DNA of 64,000 nt from CAZCTC01 sp964501335 (GCA_964501335.1 CAZCTC010000024.1:33841-97840); one strand, 5' to 3'. Shown: positions 36,101 to 43,836, counted from the stretch's first letter. Notes: generated by a model not told the origin, from the letters alone. Numbers and translations are program-made.

Positions 36101-36258
36101 ATATGTTAAGCCGCGCCGACAAGTCCGGCAAGCAATGGAAGTTCGGGCGGGTAATCCAGGCCGGGGCCAGCCTCGGCGCGATGAACCTGAACTACGCCTG
36201 GGGCGTCAACAGCTTCAGCGGGATCAAGTTCTTCAAGTATAAGAAACCCTCCAAATAA
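33181..36258 (+). CDS. 1025-residue eCIS-core (DUF4157) protein with M15, SLT and NlpC/P60-like domains
   Basis: Domains in order: leader 1-110 (QISRMQGNRHVQRL, KLSVSQPGDRAEQEADQVA); eCIS-core to about 230 with RFGTDFSNVRVHNDG and HELTH at 219-223; M15/VanY-like 247-370 (HNYGIAVDVVF H317/D324; RPHFQL H364); Thr-rich linker; lytic transglycosylase SLT at about 444-600 (ATESNGNPKATSGAAFGLMQ, E471; AYNAGEGTV); a Thr stalk of about 35 residues; PG_binding_1 706-775; a Gln-rich spot; then a C-terminal amidase-like domain with TWCNQF (C898) and PGHIAMAL (H963), NlpC/P60- or CHAP-like. No signal peptide. ATG 33181 has GTGAGGA upstream. The M15 part is about the same as in the 27031 protein. Confidence 0.9.
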   Translation: MNREKQMPEAQKENRVQPKSNEAAAPQNRPEVDNHASELTFNGGNTESQVTNLNRMPIISRRGMVQQISRMQGNRHVQRLIETIQPKLSVSQPGDRAEQEADQVAKQVMTMPENKGVQRQEDDQAIHRSGTGEVQADSHIEGQLASSKGGGEKLPAETQGFMESRFGTDFSNVRVHNDGKATEMNQNLQAQAFTHGQDIYFNQGKYNPGTSGGKELLAHELTHVVQQTGGVAPKAISRQAETAKTEGDPKGLIAALHPAMQTKVRALLENAKKKGLDVWVQCGMRTIAEQDALYAKGRTTGTKGQTVTNAKGGQSWHNYGIAVDVVFSKDPWGEKHDWKALGQAGKEAGLEWGGDWTKLVDRPHFQLPNMTLGQLQTWNANGGMANVWKNISAGGAEEKTTTPTTTDKKPTTTPTDKKPTTTPTTTPSTGGKKTESQKVMDTVKQYDPYIQAASKKYGIPVETIRAIIATESNGNPKATSGAAFGLMQVTKDTWEGIRNTYPELKSYAFSTENWQNPEVNILFGTATMKSKMKAVGVDLTDASAGELAIVAYNAGEGTVKYAMQNARNGGSKNPAADCLKPEYLKPAIEKTKIYSYYLTGSGKKSNPFVDSKTGKPQAGKEAEALAAAIDLKYKEISKYPGKIREYMAVQKGGSTTPTTTTPTTTTTKPTTTTTTTTTTTKPTTTTTTKPPASADQSLLKSIFDGKKVLREGDSGDAVKLIQKMLITLGYSCGKAGADGDFGGNTANAVKQFQTNQKLVADAVVGRATITALVKAYQAASGNKDPYWMQVLKGLASWWEGLVKQEESAQQQQQQQNKQKNKEYQEIEDKVNPNTKEMEKIGLELLMEDRYKVGHAYLPFTGPSTGKKYKAGDMIEKADRVSFYGEKTDASKPTRPTWCNQFAMDLSKRILGDNVFAKASSQTADGLNKFMRSNPHMFEEITSMEAAWQEANKGEIIYLSDPGHIAMALPTSSKDMLSRADKSGKQWKFGRVIQAGASLGAMNLNYAWGVNSFSGIKFFKYKKPSK

Positions 36259-36275
36259 TCGGAGCTTTCTCAACT

Positions 36276-36320
36276 AAAAAAGGTCACGGCGCCCTCAGGG
36301 ACGCCGTGACCTTTTTAGTT
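36276..36320 (+). terminator. Strong intrinsic terminator after the 1025-residue gene
   Basis: A 15-bp stem AAAAAGGTCACGGCG pairs with CGCCGTGACCTTTTT, loop about 10 bases, 18 bases past the stop. Confidence 0.9.
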
Positions 36321-36339
36321 AAAGAGACCTGTGCAGTTG

Positions 36340-36475
36340 GCTCAGAAAACCAGGAACAAAAACATTTTTCGGCGGCTTCAGAAAGCCGCCGAAAAATGAA
36401 TAAAAAATTCCTCCCCTGCTTCGCACAGCACGTCGCTTTTTATCCAACAAAAGCCTTGTGCAGCGCACAAAAAGC
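36340..36475 (+). repeat. Variable-stem hairpin element, plus orientation
   Basis: CCTGTGCAGTTGGCTCAGAA outer flank; stem 36363-36378 with 36383-36398 (CATTTTTCGGCGGCTT, loop CAGA); tail CCTGCTTCGCACAGCACGTC and AAGCCTTGTGCAGCGCAC. Confidence 0.85.
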
Positions 36476-36481
36476 CCTTTC

Positions 36482-36925
36482 TTAGCTGCGACGCATACGC
36501 GAGAGCATCAATAACAGGCTGCCCAACATCGTCACAAAGGCCAGACCGATCTTGGTCGCATCCACGACGGGCTGCACCTGCACCCCCTCGGGCCCCACCG
36601 AAATCACGGCCACCGGCCGGGCATTGACACCGCCCCCACCGCCGCCGCCCATGCCGCCGCTGTCAGGATTCTCGACCCCCATCTCGGTCGGTTCGCCTTC
36701 GGCCGGTGCCTTATCGGCGGCAGGCGAATGGAAACCACTGCCGTAACTGATCCCCATCCCCAACCCGATCTCGGAAGCCGTAATAATCGTATATTCCCCA
36801 GCCTTCCAGGGCGCCCCGTAAACCGCACTGGGATGCGCCACTCCCAAGAGTTTTTCCATCAATGCGCCCACCTGTTCCGGCGCCTTTACCATGGACAGAA
36901 AAATCGGACCTTTGTTTTCACCCAT
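36482..36925 (-). CDS. GerW/YtfJ-like membrane-anchored protein
   Basis: 147 residues. The GerW (YtfJ) fold signatures are KLLGVAHPSAVYGAP, TIITASEIGLGMGISYGSGF and RPVAVISVGPEGVQVQPV. An unusual Gly-rich insertion (GGMGGGGGGGV) sits between the halves. It ends with a membrane helix (IGLAFVTMLGSLLLML) and a basic RMRRS tail. GerW is known in Bacillus spores, but the family also occurs in many non-sporulating bacteria, where the function is unknown. It starts one base after the 36927 gene ends, so the two form an operon. Confidence 0.88.
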   Translation of the reverse strand: MGENKGPIFLSMVKAPEQVGALMEKLLGVAHPSAVYGAPWKAGEYTIITASEIGLGMGISYGSGFHSPAADKAPAEGEPTEMGVENPDSGGMGGGGGGGVNARPVAVISVGPEGVQVQPVVDATKIGLAFVTMLGSLLLMLSRMRRS

Positions 36926-36926
36926 C

Positions 36927-37214
36927 TCAACCCCTCCGTCGTTTAAATAAAGTCGCCCCGAGGCTACCGAAAAGAAAGACCAGACTTAACAAACCCAATC
37001 CCCACACAAACCACCGCGTCACATCCGAAACCGGAAGGCGCTCTGTGGGCAATCCCTCCCGTTCTACCATCACAGCTACCGGACGGTTCCAAACCCAGCC
37101 GCCCCAGGGAGTCTGAAAAACAATCACACGCGCCATCGGAGTCACCGTCATATCTTTAACCCGCAGAGGAGATCCGGGTTGATCCAGTTTCACCCAACCT
37201 ACCTTTGTACTCAA
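36927..37214 (-). CDS. Small membrane-anchored partner of the GerW-like protein
   Basis: 95 residues if read from TTG 37212-37214, which has AAAGGAGGG 7 bases upstream; an in-frame ATG at 37236-37238 is 24 bases earlier but has no site. The N-terminal 60 residues are a small beta domain (WVKLDQPGSPLRVKDMTVTP, RVIVFQTPWGGWVWNRPVAV). They are followed by a membrane helix (FVWGLGLLSLVFLFGSLGATLF) and KRRRG. The same topology as the downstream GerW-like protein suggests a membrane pair. The family is not recognised. Confidence 0.75.
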   Translation of the reverse strand: MSTKVGWVKLDQPGSPLRVKDMTVTPMARVIVFQTPWGGWVWNRPVAVMVEREGLPTERLPVSDVTRWFVWGLGLLSLVFLFGSLGATLFKRRRG

Positions 37215-37311
37215 AGCCAGCCCTCCTTTCCGGCTCATTATTCAGTCCCATTTAATCCCCTGTCAGTCTAGCATAATTCACCAAAAAGAAAAAGTCGCCG
37301 AAATCCCAATC

Positions 37312-37340
37312 TTGCTTTAAACCCGGAAAAGTCCTATAAT
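37312..37340 (+). promoter_or_regulatory. Promoter of the PAS/GAF histidine kinase gene
   Basis: TTGCTT (37312-37317), a 17-bp spacer, TATAAT (37335-37340). Between it and the start is a tandem (ATGCATCC)x3 at 37352-37375. Confidence 0.75.
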
Positions 37341-37351
37341 CCTCTTCATTA

Positions 37352-37375
37352 ATGCATCCATGCATCCATGCATCC
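37352..37375. repeat. Octamer tandem repeat (ATGCATCC)x3 in the kinase leader
   Basis: Three exact ATGCATCC units 12 bases after the -10 box and before the ATG at 37396. A copy-number change would shift leader length by 8 bases. Confidence 0.9.
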
Positions 37376-37395
37376 CGCGCAATCGAGAAAACACT

Positions 37396-40086
37396 ATGCG
37401 AAGATTAAAAATAAATCTACCGGTTAAAATCGTAGGCCTCTACATACTCTTCGGCATGCTCTGGATTGCTGTCACGGACCTGTTACTTTACAACCTGATC
37501 CCCCATAACACTGCCCTCTTTAAAGAATTTGAAACCCTGAAAGGTTGGTTTTATGTAGCTATCACCGCCTGGATATTGTACCAACTCATCAACCAGGGTC
37601 TTCGTACCATTGAACGCTCCACCGAATCCGTACGCCAAAGCGAAGAAAAATTCTCCAAAATCTTCCACGCCAGCCCCGACGGCCTGCTGATCACCTGTTT
37701 GGACGATAATATCATCCTGGATGCCAATGAAGGCTTTCTACGGCTCATTCAGACCACTCTAAAAGAAAGCCAGGGACACAGGGCGGATGACTTCTTCTAT
37801 TGGGAAATTTCCGAAGACCGCCAACGCATGGATCAGGAACTGAAAACCTCGGGAGAAAGCCTGAATGTCGAAACCTGGCTCCGCACCCTCCACCACGACC
37901 TGATCCCGGTACAGGTCTCAGTCCGGGCCATGGAAATCGAAGGGAAAAATTATATCCTTACCACCTGCCGGGATATCTCCGACCGCAAACAATCCGAAGA
38001 GCTGCTCCGCCAACAGGCCCGGGAACTGACCGGTCTCCACGAATCGGCCGTCGCCGTCGCCTCAACACTCCAGGTAGAACAGGTCATGGAAACCCTGGCC
38101 GAACGAATGGGGCGAATGGTCGCAGCTCAGGCCGTAGGGATCTACAGCTGGACCAATGAGCCGCAGTCTCACCTCCTGGCCCAATGGGCGGCCGAACTGA
38201 ACACAACCAACAACCCCAGCAATTTAATTTTTCCGCCTCCCGCTCCCCACAATTATCAACAGGTACTGGAACAGAAAAAACCCCTGGCCCTGGGATTTGC
38301 CGAAATAGATCCCCAAAACCGCGATCAACAGCCGCTGCCGATTGCAGAGCTGCTGGTCCCCCTGGTCGTCCGTGATACAGCGGTTGGCTATATCCAGCTG
38401 TTACGCTATGCCCACCCCACTCGTCCCACCTTCACCGTCGACGAAATCCGACTCTGTCAGACTCTGGCCGCCGACGCCGCCGTCGCCCTCGAACATGCAC
38501 GCCTCTTCCAGGCCGAACAACAACAACGGGAAACCGCCGAAGCCCTGGCCGAAGCGGCCCGCACGGTCAACAGCACCCTCAACCCCGAACAAATCCTGGA
38601 ACAAATTCTGGAACAGGTCGCCCGGGTCGTTTACGGCAATGCCTTCGCCATTGTAGAAATGCAGGCCGGCGCCACCATCCGTACCATCCGCTGGCGAGGC
38701 GATCATCAAATGGATCTGACCGAACAGATCACCGATTTCGACACCCTGATCCCCCATCTTAAAGTCCTGGAAACAATGTTCCGGGAAGGTCACTCCCTAC
38801 GGATCGCCAATCTACAACAAGATGCCCATTGGGAACCCTGGCCCAAATGGACCTGGATGCATTCCCTGGTCGGCGTCCCGATTCGACTTTCCGACGCCCT
38901 GATCGGCTTTTTAATTGTGTTGGGAATTCGCCCGGAACAATTCTCGCCCATCGATGTCCATCGTCTGGAAGCCTTTGCCGCCCACGTGGCCACCGCCCTG
39001 CACAATGCCCGCCTCTTTGAAAATCTCCGCCGCTATACAGAAGAACTGGAAGAACGGGTTCAAGAGCGCACCCGCCAGATCCAGAACCAGTATGCGCAAT
39101 CCCAAACCATCCTCAACAGCACCTCCGACGGCATTCTGGTCGCCGCCCGTGACGGTACCATTCAACAGGCCAATACCGTCGCGCAATACTGGCTGAAACG
39201 TACGCTGCCGCCCCAGGAACAGGCCATCTTGCTGGAAACCATCCAGAAACTGGCCCGTGACGCTCAAACGACCCAAATTGAGATCGCCCTGAGCGGCACC
39301 GACCTGGAACTCAGCGCGGCACCGATCCTCGCCCCCCGTGAAGATGAGGAGCCGACTACCGTCATCGCCATCCACGATGTCAGCCATCTCAAAGCCTTAA
39401 ACCGGATGAAGCTGGAATTTATCACCAACGTCTCTCACGAGCTGCGCACCCCCGTCACCGCCATCAAACTCTACATTTCCCTGCTCCAGCAAAGCCCGCC
39501 GGAGAAATGGAACAAATATCTGGAAGCGCTGGCCCTGGAAGCCGAACGCCAGACCCAACTGATCGAAGCAATTTTACAGATCTCACGGATCGATGCCGGC
39601 CGGCTGGAAATCAGACCGGTGCCTACCTCACTCAATACCCTGACCGAAAATATGCTCATGACCTACACCGCCCTGGCCGAACATCACCACCAAACGCTTC
39701 GCAGTGAGCTGGCCCCCCAAGACCTCATCGTCAATATCGACCCGGAACAGTTCCAACAGGTATTGGATAATCTCATCACCAACGCCCTCCGCTATACCCC
39801 GGAGGGCGGTGAAATTGTGCTGAAAACCGCCCGCCAGGAAAAAGAGGGGCACACATGGGCCACCCTGACCGTGCAGGATACCGGGATCGGCATCCCGGAA
39901 AAAGAACTTCCCTTTATTTTCGATCGCTTCTATCGCGGCGAAACCCCCCGCAATTTACAGATCCGCGGCACCGGCCTTGGGCTGGCCATCGTCAAAGAAC
40001 TGGTGACCCTCCACGGAGGAGAAGTCGAAGTGCAAAGCGAGCCCCACAAAGGCAGCGCCTTTACCATCTGGCTGCCTTTGAGTTAA
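37396..40086 (+). CDS. Orphan membrane hybrid sensor histidine kinase: PAS-GAF-GAF-PAS-HisKA-HATPase
   Basis: 896 residues from ATG 37396 (MRRLKINLPVKIV). Two membrane helices (about 12-34 and 50-66) enclose a short outside loop. PAS at about 80-200 (FHASPDGLLITCLDDNI), two GAF domains at about 230-385 and 400-560, a coiled coil (YTEELEERVQERTRQIQNQ), a degenerate PAS, HisKA with phospho-His in NVSHELRTPVTAI, and HATPase with NALRYTPEGG (N-box), DTGIGIPEKE (G1) and GTGLGLAIVKEL (G2). All catalytic motifs look intact. There is no response regulator beside it, so its partner is elsewhere. It is the only gene on its transcript. Confidence 0.93.
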   Translation: MRRLKINLPVKIVGLYILFGMLWIAVTDLLLYNLIPHNTALFKEFETLKGWFYVAITAWILYQLINQGLRTIERSTESVRQSEEKFSKIFHASPDGLLITCLDDNIILDANEGFLRLIQTTLKESQGHRADDFFYWEISEDRQRMDQELKTSGESLNVETWLRTLHHDLIPVQVSVRAMEIEGKNYILTTCRDISDRKQSEELLRQQARELTGLHESAVAVASTLQVEQVMETLAERMGRMVAAQAVGIYSWTNEPQSHLLAQWAAELNTTNNPSNLIFPPPAPHNYQQVLEQKKPLALGFAEIDPQNRDQQPLPIAELLVPLVVRDTAVGYIQLLRYAHPTRPTFTVDEIRLCQTLAADAAVALEHARLFQAEQQQRETAEALAEAARTVNSTLNPEQILEQILEQVARVVYGNAFAIVEMQAGATIRTIRWRGDHQMDLTEQITDFDTLIPHLKVLETMFREGHSLRIANLQQDAHWEPWPKWTWMHSLVGVPIRLSDALIGFLIVLGIRPEQFSPIDVHRLEAFAAHVATALHNARLFENLRRYTEELEERVQERTRQIQNQYAQSQTILNSTSDGILVAARDGTIQQANTVAQYWLKRTLPPQEQAILLETIQKLARDAQTTQIEIALSGTDLELSAAPILAPREDEEPTTVIAIHDVSHLKALNRMKLEFITNVSHELRTPVTAIKLYISLLQQSPPEKWNKYLEALALEAERQTQLIEAILQISRIDAGRLEIRPVPTSLNTLTENMLMTYTALAEHHHQTLRSELAPQDLIVNIDPEQFQQVLDNLITNALRYTPEGGEIVLKTARQEKEGHTWATLTVQDTGIGIPEKELPFIFDRFYRGETPRNLQIRGTGLGLAIVKELVTLHGGEVEVQSEPHKGSAFTIWLPLS

Positions 40087-40170
40087 ATCAAAAAAACTCT
40101 CTTCCCCTGCTTCGCACCGCGCGGCGCTTCGAACCAAAGAAAAGCCCTTTGCGGGACGCCAAAAGCTGGA
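40087..40170 (+). repeat. Tail-only remnant of the hairpin element
   Basis: CTCTCTTCCCCTGCTTCGCACCGCGCGGCG, quoted as CCTGCTTCGCACCGCGCGG, and CCCTTTGCGGGACGCCAAAA match the 3' flank of the family, but no hairpin precedes it. Confidence 0.7.
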
Positions 40171-40199
40171 ATCCATGAACAATCGCCCAGGTCGAAAAA

Positions 40200-40355
40200 A
40201 ACGACATGTGCGGTGAGACTGAGAAAAAAACCCATATTTTCGGCGGCTTTCTGAAGCCGCCGAAAATATGAATAAAAATAACTCTCTCCCCCTGCTTCGC
40301 ACAGCGCGTCGCTTTTTACCAGGAAAGCACTTATTGCGGGACGTAAAAACTGTTT
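40200..40355 (+). repeat. Variable-stem hairpin element, plus orientation
   Basis: A complete copy: CATGTGCGGTGAGACTGAGAAAAAAACC, quoted as GTGCGGTGAGACTGAGAAA; stem 40233-40249 with 40254-40270 (CATATTTTCGGCGGCTT, loop TCTG); then ATAACTCTCTCCCCCTGCTTCGCAC, quoted as CCCTGCTTCGCACAGCGCG, and TTGCGGGACGTAAAAACTG. Confidence 0.88.
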
Positions 40356-40392
40356 TTAATCTACGCGAATGAACAATCGCACTGGTCGAAAA

Positions 40393-40430
40393 AAAAATCG
40401 CGCCCTCCTGAAAAGGACGGCGCGATTTTT
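40393..40430 (-). terminator. Intrinsic terminator of the LysM protein gene
   Basis: AAAAATCGCGCC pairs with GGCGCGATTTTT, with an inner TCCT/AGGA pair. On the minus strand it is followed by a T-run. It lies 20 bases past the stop at 40450. Confidence 0.85.
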
Positions 40431-40449
40431 ATAAGAAACTGAATAAATT

Positions 40450-41700
40450 TTAGGGCTTCTTGCCGGGGATAACCAGCGTCTGACCCACTTTGATCCGATT
40501 GACATCGGAAATATTGTTGGCCGCCTGCAACTGAGCCACCGTCACCCCATACTTCTTAGCGATCAGTGAAAGCTTATCCCCCTCCTGCACCACATAAGTC
40601 GTCCCGCCGGCCGGAACGGCCACCGTGGGAACCGGCGTGCCGGGTTTAATCGTCGGTGCCGGAGTCGTGCCGGGTTTAGGCGTCGCCGCCGGAGCCGCCG
40701 CAGCGCCCTTGGGCGGGATGACCAGCGTCTGGCCCGCCTTGATCCGATTGACATCGGAAATATTGTTGGCCGCCTGCAATTGAGCCACCGTCAAACCGTA
40801 CTTCTTGGCAATGATCGAAAGCTTGTCGCCCTGCTGAACCACATAAGAGGTCCCGCCGGCCGGAACGGGGATGGGCGTACCGGCAGGCGCAACAGGAGCA
40901 GAAGAAGCCGCACGGGTCGCCGCAGGAACAGCCCCCTTGCCGATCGCAATCAACACGGCATCGTCCACATACACATCGTTGTTCACCCGGAAATAACCGT
41001 CATTCCAGTCGGCCCAGGAGTAGGTGAAGACGGTCACGGTGCTGTTCTTGGCCACCGCATCCACCGAAATCTGCGTCCAGACATCGTAGGCATCCACTTC
41101 CGCGGACCAGACGATGTTCGGAGACCAGGGATCGGCGCCGCCGGTGGGATCGATGCCGACTTTGGTATGCATCGGCGACGGATTCTTGGATTTATCCCCA
41201 TTCGGGCAGGAACTCCAGTTGCCGTTATCCGGCATACAGGACCAGGTCTGCATAAAAGCCGAGAAACGCAGCACCGTGCCCGGTTTGATGTTGGCCACCT
41301 GCTGGAAGAACCCGGCCTCATGCTGCCCCGAATAAGAGAAATACTTCGCCGAAAGCCCCCCGCCGTGCACGCGCGTCGGATATTCCACCGCGCTCACGCC
41401 GCGGAATTCCGGCCGGCGCCAGTAACTGCAGGTCTCATAATTCGTCCCGCAGGAGACGGGGAAGCGGGCCTTGGCCGGAGGATAGTCCACATAGAAAGCC
41501 CGCCAGCCAGGTGCAACCTGGACTTCCGGGATTCCGTCCTGGAAAGGCCAGGCCGCCCCGGCCCCCATTTCAAAATCGCCGTCGTACAACAAATTACCCC
41601 CGCCGCCCTGTTGAGCCGCCGCCGGAGAAGCAATAGCTCCCCAGGTGCCCAGCAAAACCGTCATAATAAGCAATACCGAGACCAAAATCCGTCGCCTCAT
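40450..41700 (-). CDS. Secreted protein with two C-terminal LysM domains
   Basis: 416 residues from ATG 41698-41700, GAGGAGG 6-7 bases upstream. Signal peptide 1-30 (VLLIMTVLLGTWGAIA). Residues about 35-255 form a beta-rich jelly-roll-like domain with several Cys (FEMGAGAAWPFQDGIPEVQVAPGW opens it; core GGNLLYDGDFEMG), similar in layout to the 41753 protein. A Pro/Ala-rich linker leads to LysM 1 (YVVQQGDKLSIIAKKYGLTV) and LysM 2 (YVVQEGDKLSLIAKKYGVTV), each about 45 residues and nearly identical. LysM binds GlcNAc-containing glycans, so it should decorate the cell wall. Confidence 0.9.
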   Translation of the reverse strand: MRRRILVSVLLIMTVLLGTWGAIASPAAAQQGGGGNLLYDGDFEMGAGAAWPFQDGIPEVQVAPGWRAFYVDYPPAKARFPVSCGTNYETCSYWRRPEFRGVSAVEYPTRVHGGGLSAKYFSYSGQHEAGFFQQVANIKPGTVLRFSAFMQTWSCMPDNGNWSSCPNGDKSKNPSPMHTKVGIDPTGGADPWSPNIVWSAEVDAYDVWTQISVDAVAKNSTVTVFTYSWADWNDGYFRVNNDVYVDDAVLIAIGKGAVPAATRAASSAPVAPAGTPIPVPAGGTSYVVQQGDKLSIIAKKYGLTVAQLQAANNISDVNRIKAGQTLVIPPKGAAAAPAATPKPGTTPAPTIKPGTPVPTVAVPAGGTTYVVQEGDKLSLIAKKYGVTVAQLQAANNISDVNRIKVGQTLVIPGKKP

Positions 41701-41752
41701 TACATCCTCCTCACTGATTTACAAATTCTTCCACGTACAGAATTGTTCAAGC

Positions 41753-42937
41753 CTAGGGAATATTGACTTCCCAGGGCAAAGAAACCTCAGTCTGGCAGGC
41801 TCCGCCATAAACCCGGCGCGAAGCAACGACAAAGCGTACCTGATCGCCCGAAACCAGCCCGGTAATAGAGGCCTGGTGCTCGGTCACAGGGGCCGCATTC
41901 AACAGCGTATGACGATCATAGCGATTAGAATTCATGATGATGGGGAAATAGGTGTAATAAGAGTAGACAGCGGTAGACGTGATGCTGGGGCTGCTGTGAC
42001 GCACTTCATACCAGACCTGGGTAGAGCCGGCAGAGATCGTCGTCCAGTTGATCGTCAACGTGCCCGGCGTCATCGTAATCGGCTGCACATTGTAAATAAA
42101 ACCGCTCGGCACCCAGGAAGAAGGATTGGGCAGCCGGCCGTTCGGGAACGGCACCGCCACCAGAGAAGTCTCATCCCAATAGCTCGACATCGACCCGGAG
42201 GTCTGCGGTGCCGCATAAGTCCATACGCTGATCGTATTGGCAAGCGCTTCAGCCGTCACCGAGAACTGCTGCCAGGTCAAAGCCGGCGGCATGATTTTCG
42301 GCGACCAGACCATCGTCGTGGGGAAATCCGATTCGGCTTCCAGCTTGGGATCGGGGCACTTACTCACACCATCAGGAGGGCAGTTGTAAGGAGGATTATC
42401 ACTCACTTCTGCAGGCTGGACCCAACCGGTCGGGCTGATCCCCACTTTGGTGTAATAATCAACCGCATCGTTTCTGTTCCAGGCAGAAAATTGATAGAGA
42501 ACACAAGGTGTCACATTTTTAACGGGCTGATAGACCCCGGCCATGTAAATTCCCCCCCAGCGGATATACCCCTGAGAGCCGTTGTTAGAATCATGGCATA
42601 GCCCACCAGGCGCAGGCGGCGGATAACAGGCATTGTGATGAGGATGACCGCCGTCAATGAATTCGGGTAAATTATCTCCCATCCACCATTCGTACCACGA
42701 ACCGGCCACGAAATGGTTGGTAGGACGCCAATAAAAACGCTCCTGGGGAGTATCGGCATCAGTGTTCATGTTCCCATTGAGAAGCAGATCACCCGAAGCC
42801 AGACAGGGCGAGACCACGACAGGTGCAGGCGGCTCAGGTGTTGCTACCTGCCAAGCCTCGGCCTGAACAGCCACCCGGCTCTGCCACAAAACAACTCCCA
42901 TAGCAGCAATGGCGAGAACCCCAAAGAATTTCTTCAA
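41753..42937 (-). CDS. Secreted jelly-roll-like protein, paralogous in design to the LysM protein
   Basis: 394 residues from TTG 42935-42937 with AGGAGGATAGC upstream (a longer frame to 43030 lacks a site). Signal peptide LKKFFGVLAIAAMGVVLW. The N-terminal domain, CLASGDLLLNGNMNTD, and the Cys-rich HNACYPPPAPGGLC region are followed by a central AVDYYTKVGISPTGW and MVWSPKIMPPALTWQQFSV, which parallels KVGIDPTGG and NIVWSAEVDAYDVWTQISV of the LysM protein, indicating a shared domain. The C-terminal part is a fibronectin-like sandwich containing YYTYFPIIMNSNR. The function is unknown; carbohydrate binding is a reasonable guess. It is co-oriented and 52 bases upstream of the LysM gene. Confidence 0.85.
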   Translation of the reverse strand: MKKFFGVLAIAAMGVVLWQSRVAVQAEAWQVATPEPPAPVVVSPCLASGDLLLNGNMNTDADTPQERFYWRPTNHFVAGSWYEWWMGDNLPEFIDGGHPHHNACYPPPAPGGLCHDSNNGSQGYIRWGGIYMAGVYQPVKNVTPCVLYQFSAWNRNDAVDYYTKVGISPTGWVQPAEVSDNPPYNCPPDGVSKCPDPKLEAESDFPTTMVWSPKIMPPALTWQQFSVTAEALANTISVWTYAAPQTSGSMSSYWDETSLVAVPFPNGRLPNPSSWVPSGFIYNVQPITMTPGTLTINWTTISAGSTQVWYEVRHSSPSITSTAVYSYYTYFPIIMNSNRYDRHTLLNAAPVTEHQASITGLVSGDQVRFVVASRRVYGGACQTEVSLPWEVNIP

Positions 42938-43119
42938 AGCTATCCTCCTCAAATAATCTTCAAAAAAAAACCGCCGCGAACTAAAATTTTGGCGATTTTT
43001 TATCTGGACAAAGGCGAGGCTTTCGCCCACCTGAACAACCTCTCATTCTAACATGCATTCTCAAAATGGCAAATCCGCAAAAAGTAATATTCAGGTTTTG
43101 TAAATTATGTTTTTACCTT

Positions 43120-43125
43120 TATAAT
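43120..43125 (+). promoter_or_regulatory. Candidate -10 box upstream of the membrane protein/diterpene genes
   Basis: TATAAT in an AT-rich stretch (ACCTTTATAATAAAG) with only a weak TTGTAA at -35 (43098-43103). The surrounding 42938-43246 gap shows nothing else. Confidence 0.4.
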
Positions 43126-43246
43126 AAAGAAGAAGATATATTACCTTTTCCCGCACTTTCCGATCAATTCTTTTCGATTCGCGTTCCAACATATCCTCAC
43201 TGTGGTCAGATCCCCTGATTTCAATGAACCCATTGAAGGAGGGACT

Positions 43247-43816
43247 ATGAAATTCTGGTCAATTTTCTTATGTGAGTTTGCCCAAAATCTGCTGCTTACC
43301 ACCGGCTTCTTCCTGGCCTTTCAATTCCATCAACAAGGGAAACTGCTGACTGCCGGAATTTGTGTGCTCATTGCCGGCACCAGTGGAGCACTCTATATCC
43401 GCTTTATCGAATGCAAGGGTAAGAAAAAATCCGAAACCTGGAGAATGACCCTGATTAATATGGGAGCATTGCCGTTATTGATGGAAAGCTTTTTGCTGGC
43501 CCTCACCCTGCCGGGCACCAACATCTATACAGATATCCTCATCGGGCTTCTGGGAGGAACCGGTCTGGCCCTGGGACAACAAATCCTGCAAGGCAACACC
43601 CCGGATTGGGCCCGCATGCTGGCCTTTGCCTGCGCCTTCCCTCTCACCCTGGAAAGCATACGCTGGCTTGCGCCCCGTTTGCCGCTTTGCGCCCTGATCG
43701 CCTTGAGCGCCCTCCTGGTCTCCTTGGTTATCGTTCTGCTTAATCGCCCTCCCGCATCCTGGATAAAAATCCCCACCGGCAAACCAGAACTTTCACCTGC
43801 CCGCTCAAGGGAATAA
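43247..43816 (+). CDS. Multi-span membrane protein of unknown function, first in the diterpene-gene cluster
   Basis: 189 residues from ATG 43247 (GAAGGAGGG upstream). About five hydrophobic segments: FWSIFLCEFAQNLLLTTGFFLAF, quoted as NLLLTTGFFLAF, GICVLIAGTSGALYIRFI, LIGLLGGTGLALGQQIL, MLAFACAFPL, CALIALSALLVSLVIVLL. No recognised family. It is 20 bases upstream of the first terpenoid gene and in the same direction, so it could help export or compartmentalise the product or be simply co-transcribed. Confidence 0.75.
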   Translation: MKFWSIFLCEFAQNLLLTTGFFLAFQFHQQGKLLTAGICVLIAGTSGALYIRFIECKGKKKSETWRMTLINMGALPLLMESFLLALTLPGTNIYTDILIGLLGGTGLALGQQILQGNTPDWARMLAFACAFPLTLESIRWLAPRLPLCALIALSALLVSLVIVLLNRPPASWIKIPTGKPELSPARSRE

Positions 43817-43836
43817 GGATCAGAAAGGACTTAAAT

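Noticed and set aside
27031..36258. Prophage endolysin region
   Set aside because: No phage structural, integrase or holin genes are seen; domain number per protein and the eCIS-core leader do not fit ordinary endolysins.
36482..36925. Evidence for sporulation
   Set aside because: GerW/YtfJ-like proteins occur in non-sporulating bacteria, and no spore-specific gene is seen in the window.
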